From assembly GCF_024714495.1 (NCBI RefSeq), contig NZ_JAMZMJ010000002.1:496001-560000 (forward strand): a stretch of DNA of 64,000 nt. The letters run 5' to 3'. Position numbers and translations under genes: made by a program. The stretch is from Marinoscillum pacificum. Its GTDB lineage: Bacteria; Bacteroidota; Bacteroidia; Cytophagales; Cyclobacteriaceae. The notes below the pieces were generated by a model, which saw nothing but the letters and a program-made list of their open reading frames with translations, had not been told where the DNA came from and did not search any database. Below are positions 17,351-27,300 of this stretch, piece after piece. Every line of letters starts with the position of its first letter. The first letter of the stretch is position 1.

Positions 17351-17833
17351 ATGGACAAGTTATATATCATATGTGTAGATGATCAGCGTGAAGTGCTCAA
17401 TGCATTGACGGAAGATCTGGAAGTCTTTGAAAATCATGTGAAAATTGAAGAATGCGAATCTGTAAAAGAAGCCTGGGATGTCATGGAAGAAGTTGATAAC
17501 GAAGGCGACTATGTGGCCCTACTCATTACAGATCAGGTAATGCCCAATAATACAGGTGTTGATTTATTGAAGAAACTTAGTGCTGACATAAGATTTGGGG
17601 CTACCAAAACGATCCTTTTGACCGGTCAGGCTACCCATAAAGACACCATTGAGGCGATCAACAGTGCTCATTTGAATCATTATATTGAAAAACCGTGGAA
17701 AAAAGACGATCTTCACGCCACTATCAAAACGTTGATTACTCAATTCGTTTTGGATAAAGGTCTTGAATATCAATCTTACATGGATATTTTAGATCAATCG
17801 GTTCTCTTGAACAACTTAAGAAAGACAACATAA
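17351..17833 (+). CDS. Receiver-only response regulator
   Basis: 160 residues. The receiver domain fills residues 1-125: acidic pair DD at 10-11, phospho-acceptor Asp61 in ITDQVMP, Thr in LLTGQAT, and Lys in IEKPWKKDD. The remaining 35 residues are a helical tail (QFVLDKGLEYQSYMDIL) with no DNA-binding, GGDEF or other output domain. It starts 2 bases after the kinase stop, so the two are partners. Output must go through protein contact, through the kinase itself, or through a regulator elsewhere. Confidence 0.9.
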   Translation: MDKLYIICVDDQREVLNALTEDLEVFENHVKIEECESVKEAWDVMEEVDNEGDYVALLITDQVMPNNTGVDLLKKLSADIRFGATKTILLTGQATHKDTIEAINSAHLNHYIEKPWKKDDLHATIKTLITQFVLDKGLEYQSYMDILDQSVLLNNLRKTT

Positions 17834-17938
17834 TCTCACCCAGATAAAGAGTTTGATTCGGCTCACGACCACTATCACCATACCTAAAAGGTCGTGGGTC
17901 GATCAAGATTTTCATATTGCCATTTGACATCATCAGTG

Positions 17939-19165
17939 ATGAAAAGAATTGTTTTATACACACTAACTTTTGTTTGTGGGTTGATCCTTCACGGACAAGA
18001 AAAAGTAACACTCTACGGAGGAATGCAAATCTGGGGTCGCTATACAGACCTAAATCCAGGCTCTACCATCGGCTCGAATGAAGCTATAAATTCTCTCGAC
18101 TTCAGTATTAGACGTTATCGGATTGGACTCAAAGCTCAACCTTATGACTATTTGAGTTTCAATATCCAGCTCGGAAATAACAACCTGAGCAGATATCAAA
18201 AGGATCAGCCTCCTAAACTACTGGATGCATATGCTACCTGGCACATTAACGATAACACGAAAATCACTGCAGGGAAACATGCATGGACTGGCCTATCCCG
18301 ATATGCAGCTCCATCTACCTTTGGAGCCATTTCTTCAGACATCAATTATGCTGCAACACCTTCCCTAAATGTTCATGATGATTTCTTTAGAAGAATTGCT
18401 ATCGCTTTTCATGGGCAAATTGGCCAATTGGATTATCGAGCAATAGTGGCTAAGCCGTTTACCAATTCACTCACACCAACACTGAGTGATCAGGCAACTT
18501 TTGTGAACGAGCCAACAGCATTTATCTATAGTACCTATTTAAAATACCAGTTCTTTGATCATGAATCATTATCCAGTGCATGGAGCAGTTGGTCATATCT
18601 AGGCAGTAAGAAGATTCTCGCCTTCGGAGCAGGCTTTTACCAACATGAAAAAGCTACTCAATCATTAATTAACAGCGACACTACATTTCATTCCATGACT
18701 TCCTTGGCGATAGACGTGTTTGCCGATATGCCATTGAACAACAACAAAATATTCACCGGCTACATAGGTCTCATCAATCACAATTTCGGACCAAAGTTCA
18801 TACGAATGGTAGGTGCTAATAACCCTGCTGATGGCTCGTCTGGGTTAGGCTCACTGAATGGAAAAGGAAATAGTTTCCCGATCACAGGAACCGGACAGAT
18901 AGTATTTACGCAAGTTGGACTGGGCTTCAAACTAGAAAACGATCGGGTGGTTCAACCTAATATTTCTGCTCAATTTTCTACACTTGAATTTATTGACGAC
19001 AGCTTGCTTTTGATTGAAGGTGGAGTGAGTTATTACCTAGATGGTCACAAATCTAAGCTATCAATCTCTGCTCAAAGAAGACCTGTTCTTGCCGAAATCA
19101 ATGATAAAGTAGCAGTCGATGACTACAAATACATGATTATTGGTCAATACCAAATTAGATTTTAA
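17939..19165 (+). CDS. Outer membrane porin (OprO/OprP-like beta-barrel)
   Basis: The protein has 408 residues from the ATG at 17939; the GTG at 17894 would add a charged stretch before the signal peptide and is rejected. The signal peptide is MKRIVLYTLTFVCGLILHGQ. The body is alternating hydrophobic/aromatic strands typical of a 16- or 18-strand porin (SLDFSIRRYRIGLKAQ, LSFNIQLGNNNLSRY, ITAGKHAWTGLSRYAAPS) and it ends with YMIIGQYQIRF, a C-terminal aromatic as expected for BAM-assembled barrels. It follows the transporter, kinase and receiver genes on the same strand, with a gap of about 105 bases, and probably supplies outer membrane passage for the same substrate. Confidence 0.75.
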   Translation: MKRIVLYTLTFVCGLILHGQEKVTLYGGMQIWGRYTDLNPGSTIGSNEAINSLDFSIRRYRIGLKAQPYDYLSFNIQLGNNNLSRYQKDQPPKLLDAYATWHINDNTKITAGKHAWTGLSRYAAPSTFGAISSDINYAATPSLNVHDDFFRRIAIAFHGQIGQLDYRAIVAKPFTNSLTPTLSDQATFVNEPTAFIYSTYLKYQFFDHESLSSAWSSWSYLGSKKILAFGAGFYQHEKATQSLINSDTTFHSMTSLAIDVFADMPLNNNKIFTGYIGLINHNFGPKFIRMVGANNPADGSSGLGSLNGKGNSFPITGTGQIVFTQVGLGFKLENDRVVQPNISAQFSTLEFIDDSLLLIEGGVSYYLDGHKSKLSISAQRRPVLAEINDKVAVDDYKYMIIGQYQIRF

Positions 19166-19191
19166 ATCATTAGGCGATATTTGCGGCTGAT

Positions 19192-19980
19192 ATGGAAACA
19201 GCTGTTACTCCCCCGGAAATCAAAAAATTACACAATCGCATCAATTCTGAGATTGGCAAAGCTATTGCTGAGTTCAAAATGATCGAAGAAGGTGATAAAA
19301 TCATGATCGCCGTAAGTGGAGGAAAAGACAGCTTATGCATGCTTCATTTTTTGAAAGCTTTCCAAAGTAAAGCACCTATCAATTTTGAAATACTTGCAGT
19401 AAACCTTGATCAGGGTCAACCTGGTTTTCCAGATCATATTCTCCCAGAGTTGTTCAAAAACTGGGAGGTGCCACACCATATCGAGTTTCGGGATACTTAT
19501 TCGGTAGTCGTTGATAAAATCAAGGGAGGAAAAACCTACTGCTCACTCTGCAGCAGATTGCGCAGAGGGGTTTTGTATGACCTGGCAAAGAAATTTGGGT
19601 GCAACAAATTGGCTCTAGGTCATCATTTGGATGATTTGATAGAGACATTTTTGATGAATGCCTTCTATTCCGGACAGCTAGCCTCGATGGCACCACATTA
19701 CCAAACAGAAAAAGAAGGCATCAGCGTTATCAGACCTCTTTATGCACTTGAGGAAGAAATCATAGCGCAGTATGCTGCACATCAGGAGTGGCCGATTGTG
19801 CCCTGTAACCTGTGTGGCTCACAAGATGGTATGAAACGCCAGTACATCAAAAACTTATTAGTCAAACTGAAAGAGGACAATCCACAAATTAAATCAAGCA
19901 TTTTGAATGCTATGAGAAATCCGGATCCTAACTTTTTGCTGGCTCCGGCGTTATGGAGTGGAGATATTCCGCATTCATAG
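19192..19980 (+). CDS. ttcA: tRNA 2-thiocytidine biosynthesis protein TtcA
   Basis: TtcA thiolates cytidine 32 of some tRNAs using ATP and a labile 4Fe-4S cluster. The 262-residue sequence carries the PP-loop AVSGGKDSLCML (about residues 40-51) and two CxxC motifs: CSLC (about 113-116), followed by SRLRRGVLYD, and CNLC near residue 205, followed by GSQDGMKRQ. GHHLDDLIETFLMN is also typical. Length and motif order match the family. It lies 26 bases after the porin gene and 6 bases before the phospholipase gene. Confidence 0.93.
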   Translation: METAVTPPEIKKLHNRINSEIGKAIAEFKMIEEGDKIMIAVSGGKDSLCMLHFLKAFQSKAPINFEILAVNLDQGQPGFPDHILPELFKNWEVPHHIEFRDTYSVVVDKIKGGKTYCSLCSRLRRGVLYDLAKKFGCNKLALGHHLDDLIETFLMNAFYSGQLASMAPHYQTEKEGISVIRPLYALEEEIIAQYAAHQEWPIVPCNLCGSQDGMKRQYIKNLLVKLKEDNPQIKSSILNAMRNPDPNFLLAPALWSGDIPHS

Positions 19981-19986
19981 CCATTC

Positions 19987-20928
19987 ATGACTTTTTTAGA
20001 TTCGAATTACAACCATCTATTCTTCAGTCGAATAACACGCAATAAATCAACAAGACTCTTAGTATTTTGCCTCTTGTTAATCTGTTTTCGCTACCAATTA
20101 ACGGCTCAGAGCGAATCGGATAGCACAAGCTTAACTCGAGAAGATTCGGCATCCATTGCAGAAATTTTCATTCCAGAATACAAGCAAATCGATGATGAAG
20201 AAATACTGAATATCATTGATAACATGCCTGTTTTTGGCATTTACCAGGACAACTATTTCATTACTGGGATTCCTATCAATGAAGCAGTGACACAACATAC
20301 TGCCGATGCTAAATACCAAGTAAGTTTTAGACACCGGGTCACCAAAACAGTGCTCCCGCTTAACACGGCACTATTCCTTACCTATACGCAGCGATCATTT
20401 TGGAATGTGTATGAAGAGTCTCTACCCTTTAAAGATTCTAATTTTAATCCAGGACTTGCTTTTTCCAGACATCTTATCACTAAAGGAAAACTTTGGGGAA
20501 TTGCTAATATAGGATTAGAGCATGAGTCCAATGGGCGAGACTCCATTTACTCTAGAAGCTGGAATTACCTCATGGGTAATGTGACTTATTATCTAAATGG
20601 ATCTATTTCTCTAACTGGAAAAGTCTGGATGGGTTTCTTAGCTGAAGAAAATCAAGATCTGTTTGGTTACAAAGGAATTGGCCAGCTAACCTTTAATTAT
20701 CATTCCAAAGATGACTTTTTGTACGTATCGGCTACTATCAATCCAAGAAAAAGAGGGAGAGTTAATACGATTGTTGAAGTAAGCATCAGACCTTTCGAGT
20801 CGATGAATCAATACGTGTTTTTACAATGGTATCAGGGCTATGCAGAAAATCTACTCAACTACAACGAGCTCACTTCCAAAGTCCGTTTGGGTTTCTGTAT
20901 CAAACCCACCTTTAGAAGTTTTTACTAA
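19987..20928 (+). CDS. pldA: Outer membrane phospholipase A (OMPLA)
   Basis: A 313-residue protein with a signal sequence whose hydrophobic part lies at about residues 24-36 (LLVFCLLLICF). The catalytic triad of OMPLA is preserved with exact spacing: His179 and Ser181 in EHESNGR and Asn193 in SRSWN. The spacings of 2 and 14 residues equal those of E. coli H142, S144 and N156. The 12-strand barrel follows the family pattern to the C-terminal aromatic (SFY). OMPLA hydrolyses phospholipids that appear in the outer leaflet after membrane damage. It starts 6 bases after ttcA and may be co-transcribed with it. Confidence 0.92.
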   Translation: MTFLDSNYNHLFFSRITRNKSTRLLVFCLLLICFRYQLTAQSESDSTSLTREDSASIAEIFIPEYKQIDDEEILNIIDNMPVFGIYQDNYFITGIPINEAVTQHTADAKYQVSFRHRVTKTVLPLNTALFLTYTQRSFWNVYEESLPFKDSNFNPGLAFSRHLITKGKLWGIANIGLEHESNGRDSIYSRSWNYLMGNVTYYLNGSISLTGKVWMGFLAEENQDLFGYKGIGQLTFNYHSKDDFLYVSATINPRKRGRVNTIVEVSIRPFESMNQYVFLQWYQGYAENLLNYNELTSKVRLGFCIKPTFRSFY

Positions 20929-20929
20929 A

Positions 20930-21202
20930 TCAATTGGTGAAATAAATCCCGCGCTTGTTTAGGCGGTTTTTGAATTTGATTAGGTCAATAAACAAAGAAG
21001 TACCTAACACAGTCATGACTGCACCAAGTGTCCCGCAGAATAGTAAAAACTCAAAAGCTACTCCTGTGTACAGCCAATAAACGGTAAATGCACACAACGC
21101 AATTCCGATGATGGATATCGATAGATCCAGGAAAGAATAAAGTCTGAATTTAGAGTTAGCCATGTCCTTGAGTATTTTAATTTCTACAACAAAGTAAGAC
21201 AT
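20930..21202 (-). CDS. Small two-helix membrane protein, unknown
   Basis: About 90 residues from the ATG at 21202 (a later ATG at 21163, MANSKFRL, is also plausible). Two hydrophobic segments lie at about 27-47 (LSISIIGIALCAFTVYWLY) and 51-75, followed by a basic end (LIKFKNRLNKR). I do not recognise a family. It lies just upstream of, and on the same strand as, nothing obvious: the LytTR gene ends 170 bases before its start, and the convergent phospholipase gene ends 2 bases away. Confidence 0.6.
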   Translation of the reverse strand: MSYFVVEIKILKDMANSKFRLYSFLDLSISIIGIALCAFTVYWLYTGVAFEFLLFCGTLGAVMTVLGTSLFIDLIKFKNRLNKRGIYFTN

Positions 21203-21371
21203 GATTGATTTACAAATCAATAATCAGCTAAATATTTAAATATTATTTAACAAATAGCTGATTTAATTGAATATTAGATAATATAGTAAAGTGTTATAAA
21301 CGTGTTTTGTACGATTATACTAACAAGCCATTATCTGATGAACTCAACTTTCAGGACATCCCATTAACCAA

Positions 21372-22073
21372 TCAATTGATTTTGGTCATGAAAGCCTTTC
21401 GATAAGTCTCACCAATTGGCAAGTATTTATCACCTATTCTAACCCTGTTCTTTTCTATTTCATCAATCTTAGCAATTGGAATTAGATAAGATTTATGAAT
21501 TCGTACAAAATCGGATGAAAGTTGAGACTGTAACTCAGCAAAGCTTTGCAAGGTCAGAATACGCTCCGAAGAAGTATAAATACTCAAATAGTCTTTCAGA
21601 CCTTCTATGTACAGGATATCGTCCAGCATTACCTTTACCAAGCGGTTCTCCGTTTTGACAAAAGCATAATCCTTTACAACTTCTTCGACTGTCGCTTCCT
21701 TTTTGACTCCTTGATTTTTAGCTCGTTGGAGTGCTTTTTGAGAAGCTTGCAAGAATCTTCTAAAGTTTAGCGGTTTTAACAGATAATCTGTAACATCCAG
21801 CTCAAAACCATCTACAGCATATTCACTGTATGCAGTTGAAAAAATGATTTGAGGCTTTTTGGTCAACACCTGAACCAGTTGTGTCCCCAAAATTTGGGGC
21901 ATCTGAATATCTAAGAAAATCAGATCAACATCGGTATCTTGTAAAAAGACTAGTGCATCCAACCCGTTTTCAAAAGAACCTAGAAGTTCAAAAAACGGAA
22001 CTTGTCCTATATAATCCACCAATTTCTCCAATGCTAGTGGCTCATCATCTATGGCAATGCATTTAATTTTCAT
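21372..22073 (-). CDS. LytTR-family response regulator
   Basis: 233 residues from the ATG at 22073. The N-terminal receiver has acidic residues DDE at 9-11, phospho-acceptor Asp55 in FLDIQMP, and Lys in LLKPLNF. The C-terminal LytTR DNA-binding domain (about 130-233) shows VKVMLDDILYIEGLKDYLSIY and FVRIHKSYLIPIAKI. The gene overlaps the end of the sensor gene by 11 bases, so they are translated together. LytTR regulators bind paired direct repeats; I could not pick out their targets here with confidence. Confidence 0.93.
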   Translation of the reverse strand: MKIKCIAIDDEPLALEKLVDYIGQVPFFELLGSFENGLDALVFLQDTDVDLIFLDIQMPQILGTQLVQVLTKKPQIIFSTAYSEYAVDGFELDVTDYLLKPLNFRRFLQASQKALQRAKNQGVKKEATVEEVVKDYAFVKTENRLVKVMLDDILYIEGLKDYLSIYTSSERILTLQSFAELQSQLSSDFVRIHKSYLIPIAKIDEIEKNRVRIGDKYLPIGETYRKAFMTKIN

Positions 22074-23109
22074 TGAGATCAATTTTAAGGTTCAAAACAT
22101 ATTCATTATTTAAAATCTCCACAGACATTGAATGTCTTTCAGGGTAAATCAACTCTAAACGTCGTTTCACGTTCTGAAGCCCAATACCTCCGGTCTTGTC
22201 TTTTTGGATGATCATTTCAGAATCAAAACTATTAATTACAGTTAGTTCCACTTTTCCACTTAATTCTACAATCTTTCCATAGACTTTGATACCCTCGGGA
22301 GTTGAAGTGGCGTGCTTGAAGGCGTTTTCAACAAATGGAATAAACATCATTGGCGCAATCTGAGTCATTGGATTTTCCAGGTTAGTTTCCAATTCAATAA
22401 GATCTTTTCGTTTAACTCTCATTCTCTCCAGGTCAAAATAGCTTTGCAAATACTCGACTTCTTTATTTATCTGCACAAATGGAGCAGTACTTTCATATAG
22501 CATATAACGCATAATTGCTGAAAGCTTCATAATAGCATCAGAAGCCTCTTCTGACACTTTATAAACAAGAGAATCAATATTATTGAGCGTATTGAATAAG
22601 AAATGTGGGTTGATTTGGTTTCGCAATAACGCAAGCTCACTTTGCAATCGGTACTTTTCCATCTGTGAAGCCAACTGACGATTCCGAAACCAATCAACGG
22701 TAAATCGAGCGATAAATGCACTTGCAATATTTAGCAGAACTGTCAAGGCTCGCCTTATAAATTCTAACCAAAAATTAAGGGTGCTATCACTTTCAATCCC
22801 AATGAGAAGGGCATCTAAGGATTCAATCCCTACCCAATCGTCAATTTTCATTTTGAGTAAAGGGTAAAGCATCAATATCCCAATTGACACTAAGGCAAAT
22901 CGCAATGATTTACTGTTCAGCCATTTTGGAATGAAATAATAAAAGAAAGAGTAAAACAGGATCAACTTGAATGGAAAGGAAATCAAAACCCAGATGATCG
23001 AATATGAAATCTCTCTTTCTTCATTGATATTTATAAAGAAAAGAACAACAATTAATTGGACTAGCCAGTACGATACTTGAGCAAATATTTTGAGCGTTTT
23101 TTCTTTCAT
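22063..23109 (-). CDS. LytS/YehU-type sensor histidine kinase
   Basis: 348 residues. Four or so membrane segments occupy about 1-145 (for example LIVVLFFININ, LILFYSFFYYFIP). They are followed by the His_kinase domain with RNQINPHFLFNTLNN (phospho-acceptor His169) and an ATPase with FIPFVENAFKHA and a G-box GGIGLQNVKRRL. Partner of the overlapping LytTR regulator. It is divergent from the ABC ATPase and permease-peptidase genes, a position typical of systems that control a neighbouring transporter. Confidence 0.92.
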   Translation of the reverse strand: MKEKTLKIFAQVSYWLVQLIVVLFFININEEREISYSIIWVLISFPFKLILFYSFFYYFIPKWLNSKSLRFALVSIGILMLYPLLKMKIDDWVGIESLDALLIGIESDSTLNFWLEFIRRALTVLLNIASAFIARFTVDWFRNRQLASQMEKYRLQSELALLRNQINPHFLFNTLNNIDSLVYKVSEEASDAIMKLSAIMRYMLYESTAPFVQINKEVEYLQSYFDLERMRVKRKDLIELETNLENPMTQIAPMMFIPFVENAFKHATSTPEGIKVYGKIVELSGKVELTVINSFDSEMIIQKDKTGGIGLQNVKRRLELIYPERHSMSVEILNNEYVLNLKIDLNEN

Positions 23110-23193
23110 AGTTTAAGTTATTGGCCAAATATAGAGAGATATGCTGCTGTTAAAACAGCGAAATCTCACCTAATCTACCAACTCCAATATCCG

Positions 23194-23236
23194 GTCTGCC
23201 AACACCTTTTTAAAATCTGCAACCCGGTTGGCAGAC
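23194..23236. repeat. Inverted repeat in the LytS/ABC divergent spacer
   Basis: GTCTGCCAAC (23194-23203) and GTTGGCAGAC (23227-23236) are perfect 10-bp inverted copies separated by 23 bases. The inner heptamer TGGCAGA returns in both orientations in the spacer after the ATPase gene (24293-24299 and 24340-24346). The rest of the 285-bp spacer 23110-23394 is AT-rich and holds no gene. The repeat could be an operator or an RNA hairpin. Confidence 0.6.
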
Positions 23237-23394
23237 TGTTTTAATGCCTTTGCAGAGTATTTGACATTGTTGATATATTTTATTTGATTCCAATTGAGAA
23301 TAGTATTTGTTTCGCTCTATCAGATTTTTTTTAGATCGAAATGTAAGTTTCTCATGATTATATCTACTAATCACAAAAATCAAGGCTAACCATT

Positions 23395-24285
23395 ATGAAT
23401 TTATCCATCCAGAATTTAAGTAAAACCTATCCTAACGGTGTTCAAGCACTGAAAAACGTCACGTTAGATATTCCTGTCGGCATGTTTGGACTTCTTGGAC
23501 CAAACGGTGCAGGAAAATCATCATTGATGAGAACCATTGCTACTCTTCAAGAACCCGATTCAGGAAGCATTCAGCTTGGCGATCTCAACGTACTGACTCA
23601 AAAAACTGAGGTCAGAAAAGTTTTGGGATATCTTCCGCAGGAGTTTGGGGTCTATCCAAAAGTATCAGCACTCGATTTATTGGATCACATTGCTGTGCTT
23701 AAAGGAATTACCAACGGTAAAGAACGTAAGGCGCTTGTTAAATCACTCCTTCAAAAGACAAACCTTTGGCAACACCGAAAAAATAGTGTTGGTGGTTACT
23801 CAGGAGGTATGAAGCAACGCTTTGGTATCGCCCAGGCATTGATTTCTGATCCTAAACTTATCATCGTGGATGAACCAACAGCTGGATTGGACCCGGCGGA
23901 AAGAAACCGCTTCCTTAACCTATTGAGCGAGATTGGTGAGAACACTGTAGTCATCCTTTCTACACACATTGTAGATGATGTAAAAGAACTATGTACTAAA
24001 ATGGCCATCATCAATCAAGGTGAAGTGCTCCTAACCGGGAACCCAATCGAGTCCATCAATAGCATAGAAGGTAAAATCTGGAGCAAAACCATCGATAAAG
24101 AGGAGCTTATAGCATATCAGGACAAGTACAATGTCATCTCTGAGCGATTGATAGCTGGAAAGCCTGAGATTCATGTGTATAGTGACTCACGTCCAGATGA
24201 CAGCTTCGCTCCTAAGCCTGCTGACCTGGAGGATGTCTATTTCTCCAAAATCAAAGAAACAACTCAAACTGCTGAAGCAGTCTAA
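23395..24285 (+). CDS. ABC transporter ATP-binding protein
   Basis: 296 residues. Walker A is GPNGAGKSS (about 36-44), the Q-loop lies in LGYLPQEFGVYP, the signature is YSGGMKQRF, Walker B is LIIVDEPTAGLD, and the H-loop is STHIVDD. The tail (about 220-296) resembles the C-terminal region of ABC-2-type exporters of the NatA/CcmA kind. It pairs with the large membrane protein starting 105 bases downstream. No substrate can be assigned. Confidence 0.93.
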   Translation: MNLSIQNLSKTYPNGVQALKNVTLDIPVGMFGLLGPNGAGKSSLMRTIATLQEPDSGSIQLGDLNVLTQKTEVRKVLGYLPQEFGVYPKVSALDLLDHIAVLKGITNGKERKALVKSLLQKTNLWQHRKNSVGGYSGGMKQRFGIAQALISDPKLIIVDEPTAGLDPAERNRFLNLLSEIGENTVVILSTHIVDDVKELCTKMAIINQGEVLLTGNPIESINSIEGKIWSKTIDKEELIAYQDKYNVISERLIAGKPEIHVYSDSRPDDSFAPKPADLEDVYFSKIKETTQTAEAV

Positions 24286-24390
24286 CACGAACTGGCAGAC
24301 TCAGGTCCAAATAGAGAATTAACCTTTACTGAATACCACTCTGCCAAAAAATAGATAAACGTATTATTAAAATACTAACCTAAACTTCAC

Positions 24391-27300
24391 ATGCTAGAGT
24401 TTATACGATTTGAATTGAGTTACCGCCTCAACAGGCCGGCAACCTACATATACCTCATTCTAATGATATTGATGGGCTTCCTTGCAGGAGGAACGGATAT
24501 CGTAAGAGCTGGAGGTAGCGGAGGAAAAGTAATGGAGAATGCTCCTATTGTGATCACACAGCTCATGGTGGCCATGATGATCTTTGGAACATTTATCACT
24601 TCCGCTGTAATGGGGGTTCCTGTTTTACGTGATTTCGAACACAAGACAGACTCCATGATATTCACTACTCCTACTAACAAATTTCAATACCTCACCGGTA
24701 AGTTTATTGGGTCTTTCATAACCACACTCATTATTACTGCCGGCTTGGTGATTGGGATGATAGTAGGACAAACTGGTGATTGGTCATGGATGGACAATGC
24801 AGACCGATTGATGCCTTTTGACATTATGGCATATATCAATCCTTACCTGGTCTTTGTCCTACCCAACTTATTCTTTTTTAGTGCAATATTCTTTCTTGGA
24901 GGCGCTTTGGGTAAAAGAATGGTGGTGGTATATGCGCAAGGTATCATCCTATTTATGGGTTACCTGGTAGCTCAAACATTCATTGCCCAGTTAGATAATC
25001 AAGGAACGGCAGCCATTCTTGATCCGTTTGGTTTTGGAGCATTGCAAGTGACCACACAGTACTGGACAGTTGCTGAACAAAACACATTATACATGCCATT
25101 TTCAGGCTATATTCTATCCAATAGATTAATCTGGCTGGCTATTGGTGTGGCGTGTTTAATCTTCCTGTACATCCGCTTTGATTTTAACCTTACTGGAAAT
25201 GCTTCTTCCAAAACAAAGAAAAAAGCCAAAAAAATGGCCCGAGAGGATAAAGAAGAAATTCTTTCACCTGTCGTCAATCAACTATTTGGATTATCTGCGC
25301 AGATCACTCAGCTCAAGAGTCTTTCCATTTTTTATTTCAAATGGATCATCAAGCAACTTCCATTTATTTTCATTGCGCTTGCAGGTGTAGCTTTTGTTTT
25401 CATCATTGCATTTGTAGGAGCTGAAGGAAGCTATGGAATTGAGCTGTATATGACCTCTTCCAGAGTGACACAGTTCATCGGGATTTTCAACTTATTCTTT
25501 ATCATCATCATTGTTTTTTACACAGGTGAAGTGGTTTGGAAAGAGCGAGATGTTAAAATGAATCTCATCTATGATGCACTCCCTTATCCAAACTATATCA
25601 GCATGGCTAGTAAGTTTCTGGGTATGGTACTGATGAGTATCTCCCTTATGCTTCTACTCATGTTTTGTGGTATCATTATCCAATTGATAAGTGGTTATCC
25701 AGAAATCGATTGGTCATTATACTTCACAGAGCTATTCATAGACACACTCGGGACTATGATTCTTTACTTGATGCTTGGCTTATTTATTCAGGCAGTAGTG
25801 AATCATAAATTCATAGGATTTGGGTTGATGTTCATTTTCTACATTTCCATGATCGTAATGAGCGAACTTGGAATTGAACACACCATGTTCTATTTCGGAA
25901 GAACAGGCTTAGGTGGATATTCAGAAATGAACAATTTCGGTCATTACTTCCAGCCATTCTCCTGGCTCAATGTCTATTGGTTTGGTTTTGCAGTCATCCT
26001 GTATTCGGTAGCTATACTGTTCACTGTTCGAGGGATTGACTCTAATTTCTTCATTCGACTGAAACTTGGAAAGCAACGAGTAAATGGTCAAGTGATCATG
26101 GTGATTGTTTTTGCCCTGATCGTCTTTGCTGGTAGTGGAGGATACATTTATTACAACACCAACGTGCTGAATGAGTACCAAAACTCCGATGATGGAAAAG
26201 CTGAGAGAGCTAAGTATGAGCGCACATTGAAGCAATATGAAACGCTCGTTCAGCCTAAAATCATTGGAACGAAACTGGACGTTGACATCTTCCCTAAGAA
26301 TCGAGACTTCAAGGCATCAGGATATTTCCTTTTGAAAAATAAAAGTAATGATACCATACCTGCTATTCACATCCAGAATGCTGCAGATGATCAGGTTAGT
26401 ACAGTCTTATCATTTGATAAAGGAGTAACTGAGGATACGACCAATAATGAATTTGGGTATGTGATTTACACTTTGGACCAACCGATGTATCCAGGAGATA
26501 CAATCAAAATGAATATCGATGTGAGTTTCACAACTGTTGGGTTTAAAGAAGGAGGATCCAATACTGACATTGTATACAATGGTACTTTCTTTAATAATAC
26601 TCAGTATTTTCCGTCCATCGGATACAACGATGCTGCGGAGTTGAGTAGTGATGATGACCGGAAAGAGCAGAAGCTAGAACCTAAAGAGCGAATGATGGAA
26701 ACGGATGATCCAAGAGGGATTGCTCAAAGTCTTTTTGGAGATGATGCAGACAAAATCACTTTTGAAATTGTCGTATCCACTGATAGCAGCCAAATAGCCA
26801 TCGCTCCGGGATATCTTCAGAAAAAATGGAATGAAGGAGATCGGGTGTATTACCACTACAAAATGGATACTCCTATGGTCAATTTCTATTCGATGATTTC
26901 TGCCGATTACACCGTCATTAAAGACACGTGGCAGCCACCTGTAGATTCACTTCCTGAAGTTGCTTTGGAAATTTACTACAATAAAGGTCATGAATACAAT
27001 ACGGATAAAATGATGCGTGGTATGAAGGAAGCATTGACCTACTATACCAATAACTTCAGTCCGTATCAGTTCAGACAGTTGCGAATTATGGAGTTTCCGA
27101 AGTATCGAAGTTTTGCACAGTCGTTTGCTAATACAGTGCCATTCTCTGAAGGAATTGGATTCATCCAAAACATTAAAACGGATGATGTAGACCTGCCATT
27201 CTATGTAACAGCACATGAAGTGGCTCACCAGTGGTGGGGACATCAGGTGACAGAAGCTGGAGTAAAAGGTAATGCGATGTTATCAGAAACGCTTTCGCAA

